Part shown: positions 17,822 through 26,500 of the stretch, piece by piece
Numbering within the stretch: the first letter of the stretch is position 1
Layout of the letters: the number at the start of each line of letters is the position of its first letter
NCBI RefSeq assembly: GCF_048268525.1
Contig: NZ_JBLWVH010000010.1
Coordinates: 27,871-91,870, forward strand
Direction: 5' to 3'
DNA from: Maricaulis sp048268525
GTDB taxonomy: Bacteria > Pseudomonadota > Alphaproteobacteria > Caulobacterales > Maricaulaceae
Length of the DNA stretch: 64,000 nt
Position numbers and translations under genes: made by a program
The notes under the pieces: generated by a model
Told to the model about the DNA's origin: nothing
The model's input: only the letters and a program-made list of their open reading frames with translations
The model's database searches: none

Positions 17822-18138
17822 TCCTCATCGCTATCTGCGCGGCCTGCAGCCAGCAGGTCTGACATCGCATTTACGTATCGGGCAAATGCGGCGCGACCGG
17901 CTTTCGAGATGCGCACGCGGGTCAGCGGTTTTCGGCCAAGGAAGCTTTTCTCGATCGTCACGTATCCGGCGTCCTCGAGCTTGCGCAGGTGGACTGACAA
18001 ATTTCCCTGTGTTGCCTCGAGCGCTGCCTTGAGCTCGTTGAAATCGGCGGCTTCAGCTTGGACGAGAAAAGTCATCACGCCCAATCGGAGGCGTCCGTGG
18101 ATGACTTCGTCAATCTGGCCGATCGGGGGCGTGCTCAT
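17818..18138 (-). CDS. Winged-helix transcriptional regulator (ArsR/MarR-like, HTH_34 type)
   Basis: A 106-residue DNA-binding protein. The core pattern is IHGRLRLGVMTFL, then FNELKAALEATQGNLSVHL (recognition helices, about residues 33-51), then KLEDAGYVTIEK and a wing with GRKPLTRVRIS. No separate ligand domain. It lies nine bases after a membrane-protein gene on the same strand, a common partner arrangement in which the membrane protein gene and the regulator form one operon. Its stop codon overlaps the prfB stop (CTAG, 17818-17821). Target sites unknown; the palindrome upstream of the acyltransferase is a candidate. Confidence 0.85.
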   Translation of the reverse strand: MSTPPIGQIDEVIHGRLRLGVMTFLVQAEAADFNELKAALEATQGNLSVHLRKLEDAGYVTIEKSFLGRKPLTRVRISKAGRAAFARYVNAMSDLLAAGRADSDED

Positions 18139-18147
18139 CGGCTGGGC

Positions 18148-18765
18148 TCAGTTTGCCGCACGCGCAAGGCGCAGGAGCACGAAGCCTGGCAATGCCATCA
18201 GCAGCAACAAGGCCAGGGCGACGACCAGATTGAACAGGGGCTGACCCATAGTGAGGCCCAGCGCCGCCGCGGCGGTAAACCAGCCCAATGCGACCAACCC
18301 GTACCACAGGCGTTTTTGCAGTCTCGCCGCGACAAACCAGGCCCCGCCCTGGATCGCGAATACGACCGGGACGTAGTAGAGCCAGAGCGAGAAGTCGTCC
18401 AAGCGGATAGCGTTGAAGCCGAACACAAACACCATGGCGAGGTTCATCAGTCCGGTCGCCTGGAAGGCCGCCTCATAGGCTTTTCGCGTTGTTGTCCCGG
18501 TGGGTTGATGCCTGTCATTCCACAAAACGATGATCAGAATGACCAGAAAGCCGCCCGTCCCCCCGATCGCCGCTGCAAGGTGCATCCAGCCGGGAACCGG
18601 AAAGAGGCCGCTGGCTCCCGCCCAATGAACAAGGGTCTGAGCGCCATACAAAAGCCCTGCGGCCATCAGCAGCTGACCGAAACCGGGTGACGGCCTCGGA
18701 TCGCCTTCGGCGAGCGTTCGCAGGAAAGCCAGGTCGGCGCGGGCACTATCCAGATCATCAGACAT
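18148..18765 (-). CDS. Membrane protein paired with winged-helix regulator
   Basis: A 205-residue protein with about six hydrophobic segments after a short cytoplasmic N-terminus (MSDDLDSARADLAFLRTLAE). GAGGGA lies six bases upstream of the start. No domain recognised. It is tightly coupled to the downstream wHTH gene, and 63 bases separate it from the acyltransferase upstream. Function unknown; the pairing suggests joint action in a sensing or stress-response module, which is inference. Confidence 0.75.
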   Translation of the reverse strand: MSDDLDSARADLAFLRTLAEGDPRPSPGFGQLLMAAGLLYGAQTLVHWAGASGLFPVPGWMHLAAAIGGTGGFLVILIIVLWNDRHQPTGTTTRKAYEAAFQATGLMNLAMVFVFGFNAIRLDDFSLWLYYVPVVFAIQGGAWFVAARLQKRLWYGLVALGWFTAAAALGLTMGQPLFNLVVALALLLLMALPGFVLLRLARAAN

Positions 18766-18785
18766 TGCTGTTCCCTCGGGTTCGG

Positions 18786-18815
18786 GCTGGCACGCCAGAC
18801 AAGTGGCGTGCCAGC
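18786..18815 (-). terminator. Perfect 12-bp hairpin between acyltransferase and membrane protein
   Basis: Arms 18786-18797 and 18804-18815 are perfectly complementary with a 6-base loop. It begins 14 bases after the acyltransferase stop in the direction of transcription. No T run follows, so it may be a weak terminator, an attenuator or an RNA-processing/stability hairpin between the two transcription units. Confidence 0.5.
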
Positions 18816-18828
18816 AGTGTGGCGTGAT

Positions 18829-20046
18829 TCAGGTCGTCGCGTCTGCGGGTAGGGCTGTTGCGGTCTTGCGGGACGGTCCGTGGCGTCGCCCGTTCAACCA
18901 GCCACCGACCCAGCTATTGCGCACCAGGAGCTGATAGCTTGCCAGCAAGACCGTGAATGTCACCGCCAGGATCAACGCGAATTTGACCAAGGCCGGCAAT
19001 TCAAGGTCGGAGACCGCGACCTGGAGTGCCATGACCAGCGGCAGGTGAAGCAGATAGACCCAGTAGGACGCATCGGCGAGGTAACGCCAGACGCGGTTCT
19101 CCCTGGCGAAAACATGCAGGGCCGCGCCGGTCAGGCCAAAGCCCCAGGTCCAGACTGCCATGGCATAGGCGATTGCGACGGGGGCACGGTCCATCCCGGC
19201 CACGACGGGCATGAAATTCGGCGTCATCCCGACTTCCATGACCAACCAGCTGGTCAGCCCGATGGCGGCCAGAAGGTTGAGATGCCACATGTTTTTCCAG
19301 GCTTTCAGGACCAGGTCGCTGCGCCGATGGATGGCCCATCCGGCGGCGAACGCAGTGCCATAGGCGATCAATGCGCCGGTGTTGGGCAGGAAGCCGGTGT
19401 CAGGCGTCGGGATGCCAAACCAGCTCATCCACATGGGTGTCATGATGAACCACGCCGCCAGCGGAGCCGCCAGAACAAGAAGACCAAGCGGCGAACGCGC
19501 CAGAAGTCCGGTGAGGCGGTCGATCATGCGTCCGACATGATCCTGGCGGTCCACCAGTCCCATGACAGCGGAAATCGGTGTCGCGACGGCATAGAAGATC
19601 AACAACAGATACAGGAACCACAAATGGGTCAGCGGGAAGGTCGCCAGGGTGAGAGGCGGCGACTCGCCCTCTGGCATTTCTCCGCCATTGGCCTTGACCG
19701 CGCCCCAGATCAGCGCAGCCACAATGGCCGCGAAAACCGGGAGCCAGAAGGTCACCAGCGGGAGTGCGATACGTCGGCCCCGATCAGCGATGAATCCCGG
19801 CAGGCCGCGGCGTTGCAGGACAAGGCGCCCGAAATAGCCGGCAATCAGGAAGAACAGGGCCATCCGGAATATATGGGGGACATAGAAGGCAAGGCTGAAG
19901 GGCGCCGCGGCCTGGCTGTCCTGGATAATCCAGATGGGGATGCCCGGGATGAAGGACATCGAGGCGTGCAGGATAACGCCAAGGAAGAGCGCGATCGCTC
20001 TGACAGCATCAAGCGCGTGGATGCGGGGCGGTGAAAGGTTGGCCAT
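18829..20046 (-). CDS. Acyltransferase 3 family membrane protein (MdoC/OPG-like)
   Basis: A 405-residue integral membrane acyltransferase of the Acyltransferase_3 family, with about ten transmembrane segments. The N-terminal signature LDAVRAIALFLGVILHAS contains the family's conserved arginine and histidine, and the MDRAPVAIAYAMAVWTWGFG region is typical of the MdoC/glucan-modifying branch. Members O-acylate extracytoplasmic glycans or lipids; the substrate here is unknown. GGAG lies six bases upstream of the ATG at 20046. A perfect 13-bp inverted repeat lies 35-67 bases upstream, which suggests control by a dimeric repressor or activator. Confidence 0.88.
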   Translation of the reverse strand: MANLSPPRIHALDAVRAIALFLGVILHASMSFIPGIPIWIIQDSQAAAPFSLAFYVPHIFRMALFFLIAGYFGRLVLQRRGLPGFIADRGRRIALPLVTFWLPVFAAIVAALIWGAVKANGGEMPEGESPPLTLATFPLTHLWFLYLLLIFYAVATPISAVMGLVDRQDHVGRMIDRLTGLLARSPLGLLVLAAPLAAWFIMTPMWMSWFGIPTPDTGFLPNTGALIAYGTAFAAGWAIHRRSDLVLKAWKNMWHLNLLAAIGLTSWLVMEVGMTPNFMPVVAGMDRAPVAIAYAMAVWTWGFGLTGAALHVFARENRVWRYLADASYWVYLLHLPLVMALQVAVSDLELPALVKFALILAVTFTVLLASYQLLVRNSWVGGWLNGRRHGPSRKTATALPADATT

Positions 20047-20080
20047 GGAAAGCTCCGAATTGTGATTGGGAGCGGTATAT

Positions 20081-20113
20081 CAAAAACAAGTTTAAAATAC
20101 AAACTTGTTTTTG
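20081..20113. promoter_or_regulatory. Perfect 13-bp inverted repeat upstream of acyltransferase
   Basis: Arms 20081-20093 and 20101-20113 are exact reverse complements (outer CAAAAAC, inner AAGTTT) around an AT-rich 7-base spacer. The element is strikingly AT-rich for this genome and lies just upstream of the acyltransferase start on the minus strand, overlapping where its promoter should be. An operator for a dimeric regulator is the best reading. It is not a terminator of a plus-strand gene, since none ends there. Confidence 0.6.
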
Positions 20114-20207
20114 AACTCCCTCGGAACAGGGTGAAACAGGCCAGCCAGGATGACCGGGCAGGATCTGGTCCCGAAAAAAAAGGTGGGTGCGGCGTGGTAA
20201 GCGGCCA

Positions 20208-20244
20208 AAGAAAAAGCCGGCACCCATCGGGAACCGGCTTCTTT
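20208..20244 (-). terminator. Rho-independent terminator of the bactofilin operon
   Basis: Downstream of the bactofilin stop, a 7-bp stem (20214-20220 with 20234-20240) is followed in the minus direction by a T-rich run ending TTTTTCTTT. Confidence 0.8.
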
Positions 20245-20263
20245 CACTTACATGTCGCGGAGC

Positions 20264-20818
20264 CTAGAAGCCCGACTTGGACGCCACTGGCGGCTCGAGC
20301 GATCCCAGCGGATCCTGATCCTTGGACGGCGCGGGCGGCTTGCTGTCGGCCTTGGCAGAGGGTTCTGACTTGACGCCATTGTCCTTGGCGGCCGGCTTCG
20401 TCGTGCTGGAACTGTCTTTCAGCGGGTCCGATGAATGGCGGCAATGGCCATCGAAGAATGCGCCGCTCTCGACGGAGAGAGCCGCATGGACAATATCGCC
20501 CTCGATGCGAGCGGTCGATGCGAGCTGCACCTGGCGGGCGCGAACACTGCCGGTCACCCGGCCGCGGATCACGACGGTTTCAGCTTGAACTTCGCCTGAA
20601 ACGGTCGCGTCTTCACCAATGATCAGCGAGCCCGCACGCACATCACCATCGACCGTGCCATCCAGCTGGATTTCGCCGTCGGAAACGATGGTGCCGGTCA
20701 GAACCAGATCACCGGAGAGAATGGAGGGGGCTTTCGATTTCATGGCAGTCCTTTTCGGGGAGGCGCTGAACGCACCGGTCTCGGGAGACGAAGAGTCTTT
20801 GTTACCCTTGTTGAACAT
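20264..20818 (-). CDS. bacA: Bactofilin cytoskeletal protein
   Basis: A 184-residue polymer-forming protein. The bactofilin core (about residues 34-125) has the repetitive beta-helix pattern: SILSGDLVLTGTIVSDGEIQ, LDGTVDGDVRAGSLIIGED, then VSGEVQAETVVIRGRVTGSV. The tail is low-complexity, rich in Pro, Ser and Lys. Bactofilins assemble without nucleotide and position cell-wall enzymes, for example in stalk or bud formation. The gene overlaps the end of the M23 peptidase gene by 17 bases, so the two are translationally coupled, as reported for BacA and the LmdC peptidase in stalked alphaproteobacteria. Confidence 0.93.
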   Translation of the reverse strand: MFNKGNKDSSSPETGAFSASPKRTAMKSKAPSILSGDLVLTGTIVSDGEIQLDGTVDGDVRAGSLIIGEDATVSGEVQAETVVIRGRVTGSVRARQVQLASTARIEGDIVHAALSVESGAFFDGHCRHSSDPLKDSSSTTKPAAKDNGVKSEPSAKADSKPPAPSKDQDPLGSLEPPVASKSGF

Positions 20819-22043
20819 ATTGGCCAGCTCTCAATAAACGCTCGGGATCGATTGCCGATCCGTTATACCAGACTTCATAGTGCAAGTGTGTGGCGGTACT
20901 GCGTCCTGTCGACCCCATGCCCCCGATACGCTGGCCGCGTTCGACAGTATCACCACGTCGCACGTCGATTTCATGGAGATGTGCATAGCGGGTCACAAAC
21001 CCATAGCCATGGTCGACCTCCACAGTCCGACCATAACCGCCCCGCCAGCCGGCGTAAATGACACGGCCCGGTCCGGTTGCCTCGATCGGTGCTCGCCGAT
21101 AGGCAGCGAAATCCATCCCGCGATGGGAGGTCGGTCGGCCGTTGAACGGATCGATCCGAACGCCGAAATCACTGGTGTGCCGATAGGTGTCGCCAACAGG
21201 CTCACCGAGAGGCCCGGCTTCGACAAAATCTTCCAGCTCTTCGACTTCCAACAGGCGCGACGCGATCCGCGCAATGCGGCTTGAAAACGCCTGGTCCAGA
21301 TTGACGGATGAGGACGCGAAGGCGCCGGATTCGGAAATCGGGATGAACGGGCCGCCGGTCTCGGTCGTGTCGCGATTGTCGGCGATGACGGTTTCAAGGT
21401 CGAGACCGGTCAGGCGCAAGACGGCGCGCAGGTTCTGCAAGCGGGCTTCGGTGGCATCTTCAGCCTGGGCGAGAACACTGTCCTGTTCGCCCATCAGATA
21501 GGTGATCTGGTCTTCGGCTTCGCCTGACGCTGTTGCGGCGATCGCGATCAGCGGATCACGGGATTCCCGCGGCGTGGGGTCAGCCGGCGTCGCCGCCATC
21601 AGGATGCGCCCGTCAGCGAGTGCGGGAGAGGGCTCCATCTCCTGACCCGTCAGCTGCTCCGCGAATTCGACCAGCTGACGCAAGGTCTCGTGGCGCATCT
21701 GGAATTCGTAGGCCGTGCGATCAAACTCTTCCATCCGCGATTCCATCAGCGAAATGGCAGTCGCTTCCGTGGCCCGCGCTTCAGCGACCAGGCGATGGGA
21801 TTCGACCCGTTCGAGCTCTATCTCGTGTTCCTTGGCGGCCATGGCCTGGCCATGGAAGGCCACCGAAACGGTCGAGTAACACAACCAGCCAGCCAGCACG
21901 GTCGCACCGAGCAGGGCCGAAATCTGTACCGTAGTGGAAATCGCAAAATAGCGGACCTGACCATCGGAACGATGGTAGATCTGCCGGTCTGGAAACCAGC
22001 GTTGAGCCGTTCCCCAAACAGCTTCTTTCACTCGTGTGAACAT
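20802..22043 (-). CDS. Membrane-anchored M23 (LytM) peptidase, LmdC-like
   Basis: A 413-residue peptidoglycan endopeptidase. A cytoplasmic N-terminus, one transmembrane helix (about residues 33-55), a coiled-coil region (about 65-120) and a C-terminal M23 domain (about 285-400) are visible. Zinc and catalytic residues are in SHRGMDF and THLHYEVW, with HGYGFVTRYAHL between. I prefer the ATG at 22043, which gives the sequence MFTRVKEAVWG; a GTG at 22097 would add 18 residues, and neither has a strong ribosome site. Coupled with bactofilin, which likely localises it. Confidence 0.9.
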   Translation of the reverse strand: MFTRVKEAVWGTAQRWFPDRQIYHRSDGQVRYFAISTTVQISALLGATVLAGWLCYSTVSVAFHGQAMAAKEHEIELERVESHRLVAEARATEATAISLMESRMEEFDRTAYEFQMRHETLRQLVEFAEQLTGQEMEPSPALADGRILMAATPADPTPRESRDPLIAIAATASGEAEDQITYLMGEQDSVLAQAEDATEARLQNLRAVLRLTGLDLETVIADNRDTTETGGPFIPISESGAFASSSVNLDQAFSSRIARIASRLLEVEELEDFVEAGPLGEPVGDTYRHTSDFGVRIDPFNGRPTSHRGMDFAAYRRAPIEATGPGRVIYAGWRGGYGRTVEVDHGYGFVTRYAHLHEIDVRRGDTVERGQRIGGMGSTGRSTATHLHYEVWYNGSAIDPERLLRAGQYVQQG

Positions 22044-22144
22044 GCAGTACGCCGCTTTGTTCCGTTTGCCCCGGGCCCCAAGGCGTGCATGTGACACAAA
22101 ATCAGCCCGAATATCAACAAGTCCGTTGCAAGAGATGCGCCGGA

Positions 22145-22960
22145 CTAGGTGAGGGATTGGTAAAATTCCGGGAAAAGCTCGGCTGACGCACGCGCCTCGT
22201 CATTGAATGGCGGTTTCAAAGCGCCACCATAATGCTTGTGTACAAGGGATTTGAACCAATTCGCCGGATCTTTCCCCGCGCGAGCGGCCAGATGTCTGAA
22301 CCAACGAACGCCTGCTGCGACATGTGCGATTTCTTCAGTGTAGATGACACGCAGGCAGTCGGCGCTATCGGTATCACCGACCGAGACAAGCCGGTCGATC
22401 ATTCCGGGTGTCACGTCGAGGCCGCGGGCCTCGAGGACCATGGGCGCAATGGCGATGCGCGCGGCGAGTGATTCCCGGGTCGCGGTAGCGGCATCCCAGA
22501 GGCCGTCATGTGCCGGCATGTCGCCATAGGCGCCGCCCAACTTCGCCAATCGATCGGAAATGAGCCTGAAGTGTCGGGCTTCGTCATCGCCGACAGAAAT
22601 CCAGTCGCTGACAAAGTCATGACGGCGTTCATCGGCAATTGCCTTGTCGGCGGCAAAACGGGCCACAAGGTCAAAAGCGAGGTCGACCGCGTTCAACTCG
22701 ATATGGGCAACCGCATGCAGCAGGGCAATCCGGCCAGCGGGTCCGTTCAGGCGCCGCCTCGGAACATCGCCCGGCGCTACCAATTCAGGCCGGGTCGGTC
22801 GGGCCGGCCGATCCGCGACTGGCTTGGCGGTCTCCGGGATTGTGCATGCCCCGCCGCGCCAGAGCGCGGCGACCGCGTGGGCCTGTTTGGCCTTTTCATG
22901 CGGGTCGGCGGTTTCGAGCACCGCCCGGGCGAGCGCCGTTATGTCTGTGGTGTCAGCCAA
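22145..22960 (-). CDS. DUF455 family ferritin-like protein
   Basis: About 271 residues, DUF455 (COG2833). Signature stretches are LLHAVAHIELNAVDLAFDL and DDEARHFRLISDRL, whose Glu and His residues resemble a ferritin-like diiron site, and MVLEARGLDVTPGM with HVAAGVRWF. The biochemical role of the family is unknown. The start is uncertain: TTG at 22960 overlaps the peroxiredoxin stop by eight bases and gives a family-like short N-terminus; ATG at 22993 is the alternative and would overlap by 41 bases. Both fit translational coupling to the upstream peroxiredoxin. Confidence 0.85.
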   Translation of the reverse strand: MADTTDITALARAVLETADPHEKAKQAHAVAALWRGGACTIPETAKPVADRPARPTRPELVAPGDVPRRRLNGPAGRIALLHAVAHIELNAVDLAFDLVARFAADKAIADERRHDFVSDWISVGDDEARHFRLISDRLAKLGGAYGDMPAHDGLWDAATATRESLAARIAIAPMVLEARGLDVTPGMIDRLVSVGDTDSADCLRVIYTEEIAHVAAGVRWFRHLAARAGKDPANWFKSLVHKHYGGALKPPFNDEARASAELFPEFYQSLT

Positions 22961-23423
22961 GTGCGCGGACCGCTTCGAGTACTTCTTCGACATGCCCCTT
23001 GACCTTGACCTTGTGCCAGATGCGCACGAGGCGCCCCTCGCGATCAATCAGGAAGGTCGAGCGATCAATGCCCATGTACTCGCGTCCATACAGCTTCTTG
23101 AGGACCCAGGAGCCATAAGCCTCGATCACTTCGGCTTCGGGATCCGAAACCAAACTCACCTCAAGCCCATGTTTGGCCTTGAAATTGTCGTGTCTTTTGA
23201 CGCTATCCTTCGACAGGCCGATGATGACAGCGCCAGCGTCGCGGAAAGCTGCGCTGGCGGCAGTGAAATCGAGCGCCTGCGTGGTACAGCCGGGAGTGTC
23301 GTCCTTCGGATAGAGATACAGGACGACGATCTGGCCACGCAGGTCCGCGAGGTCGATCGTGCCGCCGCCGTCGGCGGGCAATTTGAATGTCGGAGCAAGG
23401 TCGCCGGTTTTGAGTTCACTCAT
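22953..23423 (-). CDS. bcp: Thioredoxin-dependent thiol peroxidase (Bcp/PrxQ)
   Basis: A 156-residue peroxiredoxin that reduces peroxides. The peroxidatic cysteine is in YPKDDTPGCTTQALDF (about residue 46). The position five residues later, where many PrxQ proteins carry the resolving cysteine (TPGCTxEAC), is not Cys here, so this may be a 1-Cys-like variant. The ATG at 23423 is chosen because GGGGA lies seven bases upstream and the family N-terminus (GDLAPTFKLP) follows; the frame extends 41 residues upstream without support. Overlaps the DUF455 gene. Confidence 0.93.
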   Translation of the reverse strand: MSELKTGDLAPTFKLPADGGGTIDLADLRGQIVVLYLYPKDDTPGCTTQALDFTAASAAFRDAGAVIIGLSKDSVKRHDNFKAKHGLEVSLVSDPEAEVIEAYGSWVLKKLYGREYMGIDRSTFLIDREGRLVRIWHKVKVKGHVEEVLEAVRALG

Positions 23424-23526
23424 GTCATTTCCCCGTCTGGTTTCGCCTGCAAGGCCGTCAATGGCGAGTAATGTGCGGTTCCAGGTCGCTGCGTCCAGTG
23501 CGCCGACTGCGGGAAGGCAGGTCTGA

Positions 23527-26500
23527 ATGCTGCGCAAGTCCGCCAAATGGACCCTGATCTATCTGCTGGAGGCCGTCGCGGCCCTGTTGGCGCTGACGAT
23601 TTTCGCGATCGGCTTTGTGCTTTGGAGGTTGTCGTCAGGACCGGTGGAGCTGGAATTCCTGCGTGAGGATGCGCAGGCTATGCTGGCCACCGCCTTTGAG
23701 GGTGAAGTGGTTGCGCTCGGCTCGCTGCAGGCGCGCTTTGAACCGTCAACCCGTGCGATTGTGCTGGTCGCGACCGATGTCACGGTCGCCGAGGCCTCCG
23801 GCGAGGTTGTGACCCGGGCACCGCGAATCGAAGCGGGTCTCGCTGCCGATGCCCTGATCTTCGGGCGGATCGAACCGGTTGAATTGACCATTGATGGTGG
23901 CTCGGTGTCGATTGTGCGGCGCGCTGACGGGGCTGTGGGCGCCGGCCTGGGTGGTGTCGACCGGATATCTTCGACCGCCCGACTGCCCGAGCGGGGCGGC
24001 GATGACAGTGTATCCCTGTTCGAGATCCTGGCGTCGTCCGATGCTCCGGCTCAACTGGATCGCCTCCGGCATGTCCGGATTTCCAATGCGGCAGTGCGGG
24101 TCGTCGACGATGTGGCGGGCCTGGCCTGGTTCATTGATTCCGCAGGCGTGTCGCTGGACCGGGATGACGCGCGAATCCTGGCCGAAGTGGAGGGGCGACT
24201 GGCCACCCCATCCGGCTTTGCGCCGGTTGATCTGAGGCTTCGGGCCGGCACAGGGCTGGAGAGTTTGTTGCTCGAAATGAGCTTCAGCGATCTGTCGCCG
24301 GCGGGCATTCTGCCAGATACCGGCCCGGCCTCTGCCTTGAGGGCGCTCGACGCCCCGATCGCGCTCGATTTCGTGGTCGATGCGACCCGCGAGAACGGTA
24401 TTCGCACGGCGTCACTACAGCTCGATATCGGGGCCGGCCAGATTCTGGTCGATGGCGAGACGCACGCATTCGAAGGGGCCAATCTCTATGCCAGTTTTGA
24501 CCCGGTCGAGCGGGTCATGACCTTGCATGGCGGGCAGGCGAGGTCCGAGCTGTTCGCTGCATCGATCGAGGGTCGATTGACCGAAATCGGCAATTATGAC
24601 GGGGCCCTGCCTAGAAGGGCGCGTTTCGAGTTGGCGCTTGGCCCGGGATTCGTCGATGTGGGGCCGGTTTTCGAGCGCGCGCCCGAATGGGGCCTGCTGG
24701 CGGCGTCGGGAGAAATCCGGCTGGACGAGCTGGCCCTGACCCTGGATCGACTGGATGTCGAGATCGACACCATCCGGGCCGAGCTGACCGGCGGGATTCA
24801 ACTGGAACAGCGACCTGACGGTAGTTGGTTGCCCAATTTGCAGTTGGAGGGCCCGATTGCCGGCGACATCCAGCCCGAAACCGTTCTGGCCTACTGGCCG
24901 GTGGAGCTTGCCGATGGCGGCCGCGAGTGGGTCAGCGAGGGCATTCTGGGTGGGCGTTTCTACAATGCCCGGTTTTTCCTGGACCTGCCCGGAGCCGCGA
25001 TTGAGGCCGGTGTGCTCGACAATGATCGCATGCAGTTGGGCTTCGATTTTGAAGACGCGCATGTGCGCTATATTTCGACCATGACCCCGGTGACGGCGGG
25101 CCGAGGCTCGGCGGTCCTGCATGGCAATTCATTCGAAGTAACGCTGGAGCACGGCTGGGTTGGAGACATCGAGCTCGTCGACGCTTTTGTCGATTTGCCC
25201 CGTCTGAACCCGAAAGGGGCGATGGCCCGGTATGGCGGATTGGCGCGCGGGTCGGCGTCTGACCTGTTGGCGCTGATCGATGAGGATCCACTCTTTCTGG
25301 TTTCGGATTATGGGCTGGACCCTGCCCTGGTGGGTGGCCAGGGCGAAATGCGGTTTGAAATCCATCGCGCCATGCTCACCGACGTCGAACCGGAGGACAT
25401 TCCTTTCTTCATCACCGGGCGCTTCCATGAGGCCTCGCTCGACATTCCGGGTACCGACTATGCGTTGAGTGAGGGCGAGGTCGAGCTGGAGGCGAGCCAG
25501 GCAGGGCTTCAAGCTATCGGTACCGCGCAATTGTTCGACGCTCCCGTGCGGATCGACTGGCGCGAGAGCTTCGGCTTGCCGGACGATGAGCCGTCGACCC
25601 GTATCGGCCTGGAAACGGTGATCAACGCGCGGACCCTCGACCGCTTCAACATGCCGGTACGACGTTTTCTCGATGGGTCCATCCGTATCGCAGCTGAAGC
25701 GGTGTCCGATGGTCTCGACTTCCGCTCGGTCCAGATTGAAGCCGACCTACGAGACGCGCTTGTGGAAATTCCCGGGGATGTCTGGGCGAAAGAGGTTGGC
25801 GAACCGGGCATGGCGGCACTCAACCTGGCTGAGCGGGAAGGCGGCGGGTTCGACCTGGACTCGATCAGTCTCGAAGCCAGCGGAGTCGGTCTGCAGGCCA
25901 CGGCCGGTCTGAGCGCTGCTGGAGCTCTCGAAGATATCGCTATCGAACGGCTGTTCGTGGACGGCTTGCTGGACCTGGCGGGAGAGATATCGCCATCGGT
26001 CGTACCCGGTGATCCACTTCGGGTTCGGCTGACCGGGCAATATGCGGATGTCAGCGCTTTCATACCGCAGCTCACGACGATCGGTGGAGAAGGCGGGATC
26101 ACGCTGCCCCTGTCATTGCGAGCCGATATCGGTCGCCTGATCCTGTCCGAACAGAGCGTTCTCGATCATTTCAACCTGATCTGGCACAGCGAAGCTGCCG
26201 GCATTCGTGCGGTTTCGGTTTCGGGGAATGCCACCGACGGACCTTTTCAGGCATCGTTTGGCGCCAGTGAGGCCGGCGAACAGCGGGACTTCCACATCGA
26301 AGCGCAGTCGTTGCAACGCATCTCGGCCCTGTTGGGAATTGAAGGGTATGCGTTGGGCGGTCAGGTCTCCGTGCTTGGCAGCGCGCCGCCGCTCGGGACT
26401 GACGGCCCGCTCACCGCGCGTGTCGAAGTCCGGGATCTCACCCTGGTCCGGGTTCCGGTGCTGGCCAGGATCCTGGCCGCCGGCTCCTTCCAGGGGCTTG

